A stretch of 64,000 bases of DNA from Chitinimonas taiwanensis DSM 18899 (GTDB taxonomy: Bacteria; Pseudomonadota; Gammaproteobacteria; Burkholderiales; Chitinimonadaceae). The DNA lies in assembly GCF_900119825.1 (NCBI RefSeq), contig NZ_FPKR01000002.1:310001-374000 (forward strand), written 5' to 3'. The position numbers were made by a program, and so were the translations under genes. The notes below the pieces were generated by a model. The model searched no databases, was not told the DNA's origin, and was given only the letters and a program-made list of their open reading frames with translations. Within the stretch, counting starts at the first letter, position 1, and every line of letters begins with the position of its first letter. Below, piece after piece: positions 40,074 to 48,865 of the stretch.

Positions 40074-41132
40074 ATGAGCGATCTCACTCCCCCCAAGAAG
40101 CAACACAAGGCCCGTCTGGTATTTGCCCTCGCCCTGGCCGGCATCATCGGCTGGGTCGGCTACCACTGGTGGCATGGCCATCATTTCGTGGAAACCGATA
40201 ACGCCCAGGTCGAAGGCCATATCGTGCCCATCGCAGCCAAGGTCAGCGGCTATGTGAAGGCGGTCAAGGTCGGCGATAACCAGCCGGTGGCGCTGGGTGG
40301 CGAGCTGGTACAGATTGACGAGCGCGACTATGCGGCGCGCCTGGCGCAGGCCGAGGCCGACTTGCAGATTGCCCTGGCCAATGCCGGCGGTCGCGATGGC
40401 GCAGGCCAGGCCGGCGCCCAGCTCAGCTATAGCCAGGCCAATGCCGCTGCCGCCCAGGCGGCCATTGCCCAGGCCGAGGCGAATGCCGAACGCAGCCGCA
40501 ATGATCTGGCCCGTGCCAAATCGCTGGCGGCCAAGGGCATGACCAGTGCCGCCGCGCTGGATGCCGCCGAGGCAGCCGCCCGTGCCGCCGAATCGCAGCT
40601 GCGCACCGCGCGCGATACCGCCACTGCGGCCGGCAAGCAGATCGGCGTGGCCGGTGCCGGCCTCAAGTCGGCCCAGGCCAAGGTCGAGTCGGTGCGCGCC
40701 GTGCGCGACCTAGCCGCCATCCAGTTTGCCGATACCCACGTCACCGCGCCGCTGGCCGGCGTCACCAGCAAGAAGTCGGTCGAAGTGGGGCAGCTCGTGC
40801 AGGCCGGCCAGACCCTCATGTATCTGGTGCCGCTCAACGATGTGTGGGTGACGGCCAATCTGAAGGAAACCGAGGTCGGCCGCGTGCAGGCCGGTCAGCA
40901 GGTGGAGATCGAAGTCGATGCCTATCCAGGCAAGACCTTCACCGGCAAGGTGGAATCGTTCAGCCCGGCCACAGGCGCCAAGTTCGCCCTGCTGCCGCCC
41001 GACAATGCCAGCGGCAACTTCACCAAGGTGGTGCAGCGCGTGCCGGTCAAGGTCAAACTGGATGCCTTCGATAGCCAGCACACGCCGCTACGCCCAGGCA
41101 TGAGCGTCCTGGCCAGCATCCGCCTCGGCTAA
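40074..41132 (+). CDS. emrA: EmrA-type membrane fusion protein (HlyD family)
   Basis: 352 residues. Basic cytoplasmic N-terminus, one membrane helix (about 15-33), lipoyl half-motif VETDNAQVEGHIVPIAAKVSGYV, an Ala-rich coiled-coil hairpin (about 90-205), second lipoyl half and beta-barrel ending RPGMSVLASIRL. Periplasmic adaptor linking the EmrB transporter to an outer-membrane channel; no TolC-like gene is nearby. ATG 40074 is preferred over ATG 40065 because GAAGCAGGA is spaced correctly. Confidence 0.93.
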   Translation: MSDLTPPKKQHKARLVFALALAGIIGWVGYHWWHGHHFVETDNAQVEGHIVPIAAKVSGYVKAVKVGDNQPVALGGELVQIDERDYAARLAQAEADLQIALANAGGRDGAGQAGAQLSYSQANAAAAQAAIAQAEANAERSRNDLARAKSLAAKGMTSAAALDAAEAAARAAESQLRTARDTATAAGKQIGVAGAGLKSAQAKVESVRAVRDLAAIQFADTHVTAPLAGVTSKKSVEVGQLVQAGQTLMYLVPLNDVWVTANLKETEVGRVQAGQQVEIEVDAYPGKTFTGKVESFSPATGAKFALLPPDNASGNFTKVVQRVPVKVKLDAFDSQHTPLRPGMSVLASIRLG

Positions 41133-41155
41133 GCACAAATCCCAGGGAGCCCACC

Positions 41156-41902
41156 ATGCGCCTCGCCCTCGTTTCCGATATCCACGGCAATCTGCCCGCC
41201 CTGGAAGCCGTGCTGGCCGATATCGGCCGCCACCGGGTGGACAGCATTGCCAATCTGGGCGATAGCCTGAGCGGGCCGCTATGGCCGCAGGAAACGGCCG
41301 AGTTCCTGATGGCGCAGAGCTGGCCCCAGCTGGCCGGCAACCACGAGCGCCAGCTGCTGCAAGCGCCCGAGCGCATGGGGCTGAGCGACCGCCAGGCCCA
41401 TGCCGAGCTATCGCCCGACGTGCTGGCCTGGCTCGCGCAGCTGCCGGCCCGGCTGGAATTCGAGGACATCCTGCTCTGCCACGGCACGCCGGATAGCGAT
41501 CTGACTTACTTCCTGGAAACCGTCACGCCGCAGGGCGTGCGCATGGCCAGCCGTGCTGAGGTCGATACCCGGCTCGGTGCCGTGTCGGCCGGCCTGATCG
41601 CCTGTGGTCATACCCATGTGCCACGTGTGCTTCACTCCAGCCACGGCAAGCTGGTGCTCAATCCGGGCAGCGTGGGCCTGCCCGCTTACGACGACGCCCA
41701 TCCGCACCCGCATGTGATTGAGAACGGCAGCCCGAACGCCCGCTATGCGATTGCCGAATACACGGCCGCAGGCTGGCGCGCCGAGCTGATCAGCCTGCCT
41801 TACGACCACGAAGCCGCCGCACGCCAGGCCGAGCGCAAGCAGCGCCACGACTGGGCGCATGCGCTGCGCACCGGTTACGCACTGGCTCTCGCTGCCAACT
41901 AG
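41156..41902 (+). CDS. Calcineurin-like metallophosphoesterase
   Basis: 248 residues. Metal-binding motifs SDIHGN (residues 7-12), GDSLSG, GNHERQ, and CGHTHVPRV, in order, as in the YfcE/bacterial phosphodiesterase group. Substrate unknown. It sits between emrA and emrB, 23 bases after emrA, where a phosphoesterase has no obvious role in efflux, so it was probably inserted into an older emrAB operon or carried along. Confidence 0.88.
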   Translation: MRLALVSDIHGNLPALEAVLADIGRHRVDSIANLGDSLSGPLWPQETAEFLMAQSWPQLAGNHERQLLQAPERMGLSDRQAHAELSPDVLAWLAQLPARLEFEDILLCHGTPDSDLTYFLETVTPQGVRMASRAEVDTRLGAVSAGLIACGHTHVPRVLHSSHGKLVLNPGSVGLPAYDDAHPHPHVIENGSPNARYAIAEYTAAGWRAELISLPYDHEAAARQAERKQRHDWAHALRTGYALALAAN

Positions 41903-41909
41903 GATAGCC

Positions 41910-42104
41910 ATGTTAGGAACCCGCGATCTTGCCCTGTTCATCGTCTCGGGCCTGCTGCGCAATATCAGCCCCGGCCCCGATTCGCCACATATCGCCAGCT
42001 GAAAGCTGAAGGCCAGCGCCGCCGTCGGCCAGTGGTTGAACCGCGGCATCGGTGCGCTTTTCCTCTTCCTGGGCATCAAGCTCGCCCTTAGCCCACAGGC
42101 CTGA
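41910..42104 (+). pseudogene. Relic of a LysE/RhtB-family exporter (both ends, middle lost)
   Basis: From ATG 41910 the frame reads MLGTRDLALFIVSGLLRNISPGPD, the family N-terminus, and hits TGA at 42000. Continuing in the same frame to TGA 42102-42104 gives GQWLNRGIGALFLFLGIKLAL, the family C-terminal helix. About 130-140 internal codons expected for a ~205-residue exporter are missing, so an internal deletion fused the two ends. The stop after residue 30 makes it non-functional. Confidence 0.8.
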
Positions 42105-42107
42105 TTC

Positions 42108-43697
42108 ATGAAACCTTTTCTTCCCGGCCTGTTGCGCAGCAACAGCCCTGCCAGCATTTTCCAGAACCGCTTCATCATCGCCGCCACGGTCACGCTAGCC
42201 TGCGTGCTAGAGTTGCTCGACACCAGCATCGTCAACGTCGCGGTGCCACATATGATGGGCAGCCTCGGTGCCACCCTGGATGAGATCACCTGGGTATCGA
42301 TCGGCTATGTGGTGGCGAATGTGATCGTGCTGCCGATTTCCGGCTTCCTGGCCAACCAGTTTGGCCGGCGCAACTACCTGGCCCTGTCCATCCTGATATT
42401 CACCATCGCCTCCTGGGCCTGCGGCAATGCCGACTCGCTCGGCGAGCTGGTGTTCTGGCGCATCGTGCAGGGCCTGGGTGGCGGCGGCCTGATCGCCACC
42501 GCGCAAGCCACGCTGTACGAGGTATTCCCGGCCAAGGAGATGGCTACCGCCATGTCCATCTTCGGCATGGGCATCATGTTCGGCCCCTCGCTCGGCCCCA
42601 CCGTGGGCGGCTGGATTACCGACACCTGGTCCTGGCCGTGGATCTTCTATATCAACCTGCCCTTGGGCGCGGCCGCCCTGCTGCTGGTCCTCGTCTTCGT
42701 GCCCGACTCGGCCCACCGCAAAACCATCCCCGCCGTCGATTACCTGGGTCTGATCCTGCTCGCCGTGGGCGTGGGCGCGCTGCAGCTGATGCTGGAGCGC
42801 GGCGAGAAGCTCGAATGGTTCGAATCGACCGAGATCATTGCCTACACCATCGCCAGCATCCTGGCCCTGATCGCCTTCGTGATCCGCGAACTCGAGTATG
42901 AGCACCCGATCGTCAATCTGCGCATCATGCAGGACAGCCAATTCAGCGCCGGTCTCTTGTTCACCTTCTTCCTTGGGGCCGCACTGTTTTCCACCGTCTT
43001 CCTGTTCCCGGTCTATGCCCAGACCCTGATCGGCTTCGACGCCTTCCAGACCGGCATGATCATTCTGCCCTCGGCGCTGGCCGCCGCCTTTGCCATGCCG
43101 ATTGCCGCCAAGCTGCTGGCGCGCGGCGTACCGGCCTGGGGGCTGATCGCCACCGGCGCGGCCATCTTCCTGTACGCGATGTGGGGCCATCATCTGTTCA
43201 GCACCGAATCGGGGGCGGCCGACTTCTTCTGGCCGCTGATCCTGCGCGGCCTTGGTCTGGGCCTCGTGTTCATGCCGCTGAACAATCTGACCCTGGCGCG
43301 CATCCAGCCGCAGGAGATCCCGAATGCCTCGGGCCTGTATAACCTGACCCGGCAGCTGGGCGGCAGCGTGGGCATTGCCCTGTCGGCCACCCTGCTGGTC
43401 AAGTTCGAGGACATCAAGCGCTCGGCCCTGGTCGAACACCTGGCCCATGACAATGCCGCCATGGCCGAGCGCCTGAATGTATTCACCCACCTGTTCCAGC
43501 AGAAGGGCGAGGCCGCCGCGCTGGCCACCCAGAAAGCGTATGCGGTTATCAATGGCCAGGTGGCCAAGCAGGCGATGATGCTGGCCTTCTCCGACCTGTT
43601 TATGCTGTTCGGCATTGCCATCGTGCTGATGCTGCCGCTGCTGTTCTGGATGCGCACACCACCGCGCATGGCCCAGGCCGGCGACGTGGCGCACTAG
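42108..43697 (+). CDS. emrB: EmrB-type multidrug exporter (MFS, DHA2)
   Basis: 529 residues with about 14 hydrophobic helices. N-terminal motif LDTSIVNVAVPHM and motif C-like GPSLGPTVGGWI identify the drug:H+ antiporter-2 family; the loop GRRNYLAL follows helix 2-3. With EmrA it forms a tripartite efflux pump for hydrophobic compounds. Start ATG 42108 overlaps nothing but is four bases past the LysE relic, so the emrA-to-emrB distance is nearly 1 kb. Codon use is backbone-like. Confidence 0.95.
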   Translation: MKPFLPGLLRSNSPASIFQNRFIIAATVTLACVLELLDTSIVNVAVPHMMGSLGATLDEITWVSIGYVVANVIVLPISGFLANQFGRRNYLALSILIFTIASWACGNADSLGELVFWRIVQGLGGGGLIATAQATLYEVFPAKEMATAMSIFGMGIMFGPSLGPTVGGWITDTWSWPWIFYINLPLGAAALLLVLVFVPDSAHRKTIPAVDYLGLILLAVGVGALQLMLERGEKLEWFESTEIIAYTIASILALIAFVIRELEYEHPIVNLRIMQDSQFSAGLLFTFFLGAALFSTVFLFPVYAQTLIGFDAFQTGMIILPSALAAAFAMPIAAKLLARGVPAWGLIATGAAIFLYAMWGHHLFSTESGAADFFWPLILRGLGLGLVFMPLNNLTLARIQPQEIPNASGLYNLTRQLGGSVGIALSATLLVKFEDIKRSALVEHLAHDNAAMAERLNVFTHLFQQKGEAAALATQKAYAVINGQVAKQAMMLAFSDLFMLFGIAIVLMLPLLFWMRTPPRMAQAGDVAH

Positions 43698-43779
43698 GCG
43701 GGCACAGGCCAACTCAGCCACAAAGCCGTTGCCTGAACGTCGCCAAACTCACTGGCAGTGGCTATCACGTTAGCGAGGG

Positions 43780-43805
43780 GGCCCCAAAGCGTTATCTTTG
43801 GGGCC
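43780..43805. repeat. Perfect 10-bp inverted repeat after emrB
   Basis: GGCCCCAAAG and CTTTGGGGCC flank a 6-base loop. No T tract on either strand. It may be a weak terminator for emrB or for the opposing orphan gene, and marks the change from GC-rich backbone to AT-richer sequence. Confidence 0.6.
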
Positions 43806-43825
43806 GTTGAGCGAGTAGTTAGGGG

Positions 43826-44380
43826 CTAGCAAGGGTTTTCGCCAATTAGTTGCCCAAAGGAGCTTTCACGAGCTACCACAATTTGACTGTAGCCCGCTAC
43901 TTTATAGTAGTAGATTCCGCGTCCATCCCAGTTGACTACGGCAACCTTGCATTCACTGCAATTGTTTCTAATTCCCAATCCGCCAGAGTGATAGAAGAAA
44001 TTCACGCAGGCTTTAATTTCAATTGGAGTATTGCTCGTCGGGGCTGAATATATAGTCCTCTCTGTCACAAGGACCGATTGCGAAAAGTCAGATTTTAACC
44101 TCTCAATTTTGAACGCTGTTGTAAGCTCGACAGTCTGTTCTGTGGCGGACAAGTTATTGCACTGCAGATCATCTTCCAGCCAACAATCATCGCAACCATT
44201 CTCGGAACGATAGCAGACTGTTCTTGCTCCAGCTCCTGGTTCGCATGGACCTACGTAACAAAGGTCACCATTTTTTACGGCGTCAATATTCACCCCTTTG
44301 GTTTTGTCAATTTTAGTACCTGAAGGAATTTTTTTATAGCCTGCCTTCTTTGCTTCTTCAGAAGTTAGCTTGATAGACAT
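43826..44380 (-). CDS. Cysteine-rich orphan protein
   Basis: 184 residues, soluble, no signal peptide. Ten cysteines (41, 46, 56, 63, 66, 74, 125, 141, 144, 184), including CxxC pairs at 63-66 and 141-144 and C-terminal NPC. N-terminus is Lys-rich (KLTSEEAKKAGYKKIPSG), the centre Thr/Ser-rich, and the end contains aromatic strands (GRGIYYYKVAGYSQIVV). A very good ribosome site AAGGAG seven bases from ATG 44380 supports translation. Base composition is much more AT-rich than its neighbours, indicating transfer. I do not recognise the family; metal binding or a modified-peptide-like function are both possible. Confidence 0.7.
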   Translation of the reverse strand: MSIKLTSEEAKKAGYKKIPSGTKIDKTKGVNIDAVKNGDLCYVGPCEPGAGARTVCYRSENGCDDCWLEDDLQCNNLSATEQTVELTTAFKIERLKSDFSQSVLVTERTIYSAPTSNTPIEIKACVNFFYHSGGLGIRNNCSECKVAVVNWDGRGIYYYKVAGYSQIVVARESSFGQLIGENPC

Positions 44381-44678
44381 ATGCATTCTCCTTTTTATGA
44401 GGGGTAGGAGGCGCCCTCACTGCGCCTAATGTGGAGGTCACCGGCACTGATGCTGCGTCGAAATTATTTCACTCGCACCTTGCCTCGCTTAGAAACTTAA
44501 GTTGCTGAAAGGCTCCCTAATGACACTTCCAGAAACTTCAACTTTTGGCATCCCTTGCGTTGTAAGCGGCTGATTTTCTGATGCCTGGATTTTCAAAAAA
44601 CAGGCTTCAGGAAGAACCTATAAACCCCGACAAGCGGCATTTCCAAGTGCAAATCTACTTAATATATTTTTCCTGAGC
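44381..44678. other. AT-richer intergenic stretch without a gene
   Basis: About 300 bases between the orphan gene and the LuxR regulator. I see no supported reading frame. It probably holds the orphan gene's promoter (minus strand, near 44400-44450) and TAATAT at 44660-44665 as a possible -10 box for the regulator; no good -35 is present. Confidence 0.5.
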
Positions 44679-44696
44679 ATCCGTCATATGACGGAT
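44679..44696. promoter_or_regulatory. Perfect 18-bp palindrome, candidate LuxR-type operator
   Basis: ATCCGTCAT-ATGACGGAT, fully symmetric with no spacer. It sits 17 bases upstream of the regulator's ATG and next to TAATAT (44660-44665), just before the ribosome site AAGGA at 44701. Position and symmetry fit binding by a dimeric regulator, most simply the product of the adjacent gene. Confidence 0.65.
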
Positions 44697-44713
44697 ACCC
44701 AAGGAAAAATGCC

Positions 44714-45802
44714 ATGGATGAAGCCAGTCTGCTCGATACGCTGTATGCCGGGATTAGCGACCCGGTACGCTGGCGCGAAGCCTGTAGCTCACTGGCACGA
44801 TTTGCCCTCTGTGATGGTTCAGCCATGCTGATGTTGGACCCCACCCGTCCCGATGTGCCGCCCATGGTGGTCAGCAGCGATGTCGACCCTGCCATGGAGG
44901 TTGACTATGCGACCCACTATGCCGGCACCGACCCGGCCCGCGGCCCAGGTTCGCTGATCACCGACCGCTGGTATCACGACAGGCGCGATCTCGGGCTCGA
45001 TGTCATCCGCAAGCATCCCTTCTACCAGGATTTTTTCCATCACTACGGCTTTGGCGAGCTAATTTGCAGCAGGGCCAGCGAATCCAGCGGGCTGCAGATA
45101 TGGATAGCGCTTTACCACAATCTGGGCCGTGCCGAATTCACAGCGGCTGAGCTAGAACAATTGCAGTCCCTCCTCCCCCACCTTCGCCGCGCCGCCCGTC
45201 TGCGCATGGAACTGGCCCAGTTGGGACTGGCGCAAGCCTGCGAGGAAGCTGCGCTTAATCTGCTCAGCCAGGCCTTGGCCATTGTGGACATGCAAGGGCG
45301 GTTGCATTTCGCCAACCGGCCTGCCGAACAACTCTTGCGGCGTGGCTTGGGCGTATCGATACGTAATCAATATCTGTGCGCCCAGCCCGAAGCCACCTTT
45401 CGCGCGCTATTGCAGCAAGGTGGGCAGCGAGCCGGGGCTATGCGGGTGGGCAATGTCTCATCGCCCCATGCCATCCAGCTTGAAGTGATACCGCTGCCCG
45501 CCCATGCCCCGCTTGGCCTTGGACCATCCGGCCCGGCCATGCTGGTCTTGTTGCATGAACCCGATCAGTCCCCTGCCTGCGCCAGCCAACTGCTGAGCGC
45601 ACTGTATGGCTTCACTCCGGCGGAAAACCGCCTGCTTGCCTGCCTGATGCAGGGCCATACCCCGGCCGAATGCGCGGAACAGTTGGGGGTGGGTATACGC
45701 ACGGTGCGCAGCCAACTGACCGCCTTGCTAAGCAAGACTGGCTGCCGGCGCCAGGCCGAATTACTGCAAACGGTTACCCGCTTCGGCTGGATACGACACT
45801 AG
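44714..45802 (+). CDS. LuxR-type (GerE) transcriptional regulator with sensor N-terminus
   Basis: 362 residues. The C-terminal 65 residues form a LuxR helix-turn-helix (FTPAENRLLACLMQGHTPAECAEQLGVGIRTVRSQLTALLSKTG). The first roughly 170 residues are a sensor-like region containing DPVRWREACSSLARF and HYAGTDPARGP, and residues 185-290 include a PAS-like segment (ALAIVDMQGRLHFANRPAEQLL). This layout is shared by many orphan proteobacterial regulators; it does not show the autoinducer-binding domain. AAGGA lies eight bases from ATG 44714. No obvious target operon besides itself and the neighbours. Confidence 0.88.
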   Translation: MDEASLLDTLYAGISDPVRWREACSSLARFALCDGSAMLMLDPTRPDVPPMVVSSDVDPAMEVDYATHYAGTDPARGPGSLITDRWYHDRRDLGLDVIRKHPFYQDFFHHYGFGELICSRASESSGLQIWIALYHNLGRAEFTAAELEQLQSLLPHLRRAARLRMELAQLGLAQACEEAALNLLSQALAIVDMQGRLHFANRPAEQLLRRGLGVSIRNQYLCAQPEATFRALLQQGGQRAGAMRVGNVSSPHAIQLEVIPLPAHAPLGLGPSGPAMLVLLHEPDQSPACASQLLSALYGFTPAENRLLACLMQGHTPAECAEQLGVGIRTVRSQLTALLSKTGCRRQAELLQTVTRFGWIRH

Positions 45803-45842
45803 CCGATTCGTGCCCGCCGTCACGCTTGGGTAAAATGCCGGC

Positions 45843-46826
45843 ATGCCTAACACCATTTCCACCGACCTCGACCAAGCCCTCGCCCTCTTGCAAGCGGGCG
45901 AGCTGGTCGGCATTCCCACCGAAACCGTCTACGGCCTGGCGGCCGATGCCCGCCGCCCCGAGGCGGTGGCCAAGATCTTCGCCCTGAAGGGCCGCCCCGC
46001 CGACCATCCGGTCATCGTGCATATCGCCGGTGCCGCGCAGCTGGACGACTGGGCGCAGGATATCCCCGACTCCGCGCGCAAGCTGGCCGCCGCCTTCTGG
46101 CCCGGCTCGCTCACGCTCATCCTCAAGCGCAAGCCGCATGTGCCCGATGCGGTGACTGGCGGCCAGGACACGGTCGGCCTGCGCGCGCCCGCCCATCCGC
46201 TCACCCATGCCTTGCTCGAACGCTTCGGCGGCGGGCTGGCCGCCCCGTCGGCCAATCAGTTCGGCCATGTCAGCCCCACCACAGCCCAGCATGTGTACAA
46301 CGAGTTCGGCAGCCAGCTCGGTCTGATCCTGGACGGCGGCCCCTGCCAGGTCGGGGTGGAGTCGACCATCGTCGGCCTGACTGGCGAACAGCCCACTCTG
46401 CTGCGCCCGGGCGGCGTGCCGGCCGAGGCCATCGAGGCGGTGCTGGGCGTGAAGCTCATCCACCACCAGAAGGCCGACAGTGCCAAGCTGCGTGTCTCCG
46501 GCCTGCTCGATTCGCACTATGCGCCGCGTACCCCGCTGCTGGTCGGCCCGCTGGCCGCGCTGGAAGGCGAGGCCTATCGGCGTTTCGAAGCCGGCCAGCG
46601 CGTGGCCTTGCTGCATCGTTCGCAAATGCTGCAGGCGGTGTGCGGTGCCGAGTCGGTGGCCATGCCGCTGGACCCGGCCAACTATGCGCGTGAGCTGTAT
46701 GCCACGCTGCGCGCCTGCGATGGTGGACGTTTCGATGTGCTGCTTTTGGAACGCCCGCCCGAGGAAGCCGACTGGCTGGCCGTCAACGACCGCATCAAGC
46801 GCGCCGCCAGCGGTTGGCTAGGCTAG
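45843..46826 (+). CDS. L-threonylcarbamoyladenylate synthase (Sua5 type)
   Basis: 327 residues. N-terminal YrdC domain (GELVGIPTETVYGLAADA, KIFALKGRPADHPVIVHI, FWPGSLTL) and a C-terminal Sua5 domain (about 200-327), the longer two-domain form as opposed to the short TsaC. Makes threonylcarbamoyl-AMP for the t6A37 modification of ANN-decoding tRNAs. All substrate-binding residues of the KxR/SxN pattern visible (APSANQFG). Convergent with the LysR gene. Confidence 0.93.
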   Translation: MPNTISTDLDQALALLQAGELVGIPTETVYGLAADARRPEAVAKIFALKGRPADHPVIVHIAGAAQLDDWAQDIPDSARKLAAAFWPGSLTLILKRKPHVPDAVTGGQDTVGLRAPAHPLTHALLERFGGGLAAPSANQFGHVSPTTAQHVYNEFGSQLGLILDGGPCQVGVESTIVGLTGEQPTLLRPGGVPAEAIEAVLGVKLIHHQKADSAKLRVSGLLDSHYAPRTPLLVGPLAALEGEAYRRFEAGQRVALLHRSQMLQAVCGAESVAMPLDPANYARELYATLRACDGGRFDVLLLERPPEEADWLAVNDRIKRAASGWLG

Positions 46827-46845
46827 CGCGCCGCCAGCCTGGGGC

Positions 46846-47745
46846 CTAGCTCACCCTGCCCAGATGGGCGGCCAATGCGCGCACGGTCGGGCTCAGCCCG
46901 TCCCAGGGGCGCAGGCACAGCTGCAGCCCGCGCTCGGCCCATTCCTCGTTCAGCGGCAGCAAGACCAGGCCCAGGCTGTCGCGAAAACTACGCCCAGTGC
47001 TTTCCGGCAGTACCGCCACCCCTGCCCCACCGGCCACCAAGCGCGCCATGGCGGCAAAGCTCGGCGCCCGCGCGCGTACATGTAAATCCACCCCGGCCAG
47101 CTCGGCCATCTTGTGCAAAAAGCCCTGCAAGGCGGTGTGGGCCGGCTGGCCGACCAAGGCCTGCTCGGCCAGCTCGCGCAGGCTGATGCTGGCGTGCGTG
47201 GCCAAGGCATGCTCGGGATAGAGCAGCACCGCCAGCCGGTAGCGATTGAGCGGCAAGGTCAGCAAATCGGCCGGGGCATAATCGGTATCGATGACGCCGA
47301 GGTCGGCCTCGCCATTGCGCACCGCCGCTATCACCTCGCGGCTCGGGCATTCATTCAGGCTGATATCCACACGCGGCCGCTCGGCCAGAAAGCGCCCGAG
47401 TGCGGCAGGCAGCACCGTGCTATTGGCCGTGGCATTCGCATACAGGCGCAACAGCTCGCGCTGCCCATCCAGCAGCTGGTCCATGGCGGCCTGTGCATCC
47501 TGGGCCGCGCGCAGCACGCGTTGCGCATGCTCAAGCAGCTGCTCACCGGCCGAGTTCAGGCGCACGCCGCTCGCATGGCGCTCGAACAGGCTGAAGCCGA
47601 GCCGGTGTTCGAGCAGACGCAGCCGGCTGCTGGCGGCCGACAGCGCCAACGGCAGGCTGGCCGCCCCGCGCGATAGCGAGCCGGCGCGTGCCACCGCGAC
47701 AAACAGTTTCAGATCGATCAGATCAAAGCGCACAGGTTTCGTCAT
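46846..47745 (-). CDS. LysR-family transcriptional regulator
   Basis: 299 residues. N-terminal winged HTH (DLKLFVAVARAGSLSRGAASLPLALSAASSRLRLLEHRLG) and a periplasmic-binding-like effector domain. Divergent from the EamA exporter gene, with start codons about 86 bases apart, which suggests it controls that gene. The effector is unknown. Confidence 0.93.
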   Translation of the reverse strand: MTKPVRFDLIDLKLFVAVARAGSLSRGAASLPLALSAASSRLRLLEHRLGFSLFERHASGVRLNSAGEQLLEHAQRVLRAAQDAQAAMDQLLDGQRELLRLYANATANSTVLPAALGRFLAERPRVDISLNECPSREVIAAVRNGEADLGVIDTDYAPADLLTLPLNRYRLAVLLYPEHALATHASISLRELAEQALVGQPAHTALQGFLHKMAELAGVDLHVRARAPSFAAMARLVAGGAGVAVLPESTGRSFRDSLGLVLLPLNEEWAERGLQLCLRPWDGLSPTVRALAAHLGRVS

Positions 47746-47831
47746 TGGCGAAGGCTACTGCAACAATCACGTATTCTCCAGTGCCGGCATTTTTTGCAGA
47801 ATGGCGCGGGTCTGCCTCAGGAATTCCGGCC

Positions 47832-48767
47832 ATGTCCCACGCCCCCAGCGCCCGCCCTCACTTCGCCAACACCGAAACCCCGCCCTGGTGGCAGGATGGG
47901 CGCAATCTGGCCCTGCTGGCCGCGGCTGGTTTTTCGCTGAAGGCCATCTTCGTCAAGCTCGCCTATGCTGCCGGCCCCGTAGATGCCATCACCCTGCTCG
48001 CCCTGCGCATGCTGCTGGCCCTGCCCGCCTTTATCTGGCTGGTCTACAAGGCGGGTGGCACGCGCCTGAGCAGTGGGGATTGGCTGGGCATGCTGCTGCT
48101 CGGCCTGGTCGGCTACTACCTGTCCAGCCTGTTCGATTTCATCGGCCTGCAGACTATCAGCGCCGGGCTTGAGCGGCTGATCCTGTTTACCTACCCGACC
48201 CTGGTGCTGCTGATGGAAGCGGTGTGGCGGCGCAAGCCGATAGGTGCGCGGGTCTGGCTGGGCATGGGTCTCACCTATCTGGGCCTGCTGGCCGCCTTCT
48301 GGCACGACCTGATTCACACCCAGGCCAGCCTCGCGGTGCTGATCGGTGCAGGCTGGGTCTTTCTGTCCAGCCTCAGCTACTCGGTCTACTACCTGGGCAC
48401 CGGCCGTTATGTGCAGCGCGTGGGCGCCATGCGCCTGGCCGGCTTGTCGGGCAGCCTGGCCTGCGGCTTCGTGCTCGCGCATTTCGCCGCCACCCGGCCG
48501 CTGGCCAGCCTCGCCCAGCTTGCCCCGGCCATCTGGGGCTGGTCCTTGGCCATGGCACTGTTCTCCACCGTGCTGCCGATCTGGCTGGCGGCGCGCGCCG
48601 TGGCCGCGCTCGGCGCCAGCAAGGCCGCTGCCATGGGCACCATAGGGCCGGTGCTGACCATCGTCTTTGGCTGGTTCATCCTCAGCGAACCCTTCTCCTG
48701 GGCGCAGTTGCTGGGGCTTGCACTGGTGCTCGGCGGGGTAAGCTGGATCAGCCGCAGCAAGCAATGA
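47832..48767 (+). CDS. EamA/DMT-family permease
   Basis: 311 residues with ten hydrophobic helices in two EamA halves (first half starts NLALLAAAGFSLKAIFVKLAY, second at about residue 165). Metabolite exporters of this superfamily have varied substrates. I start it at ATG 47832; a longer frame upstream would overlap the LysR gene and lacks similarity to a membrane protein. Likely controlled by the divergent LysR protein. Confidence 0.9.
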   Translation: MSHAPSARPHFANTETPPWWQDGRNLALLAAAGFSLKAIFVKLAYAAGPVDAITLLALRMLLALPAFIWLVYKAGGTRLSSGDWLGMLLLGLVGYYLSSLFDFIGLQTISAGLERLILFTYPTLVLLMEAVWRRKPIGARVWLGMGLTYLGLLAAFWHDLIHTQASLAVLIGAGWVFLSSLSYSVYYLGTGRYVQRVGAMRLAGLSGSLACGFVLAHFAATRPLASLAQLAPAIWGWSLAMALFSTVLPIWLAARAVAALGASKAAAMGTIGPVLTIVFGWFILSEPFSWAQLLGLALVLGGVSWISRSKQ

Positions 48768-48865
48768 GTGTTGCCAGGGTGTAAATCGCCGCAAGCCTTG
48801 GGCCAGCGTGGCCGGGAACCGTTACAATCGCGCCGTTCCCGACCGCGTACATCCCGAGAGCCCAC

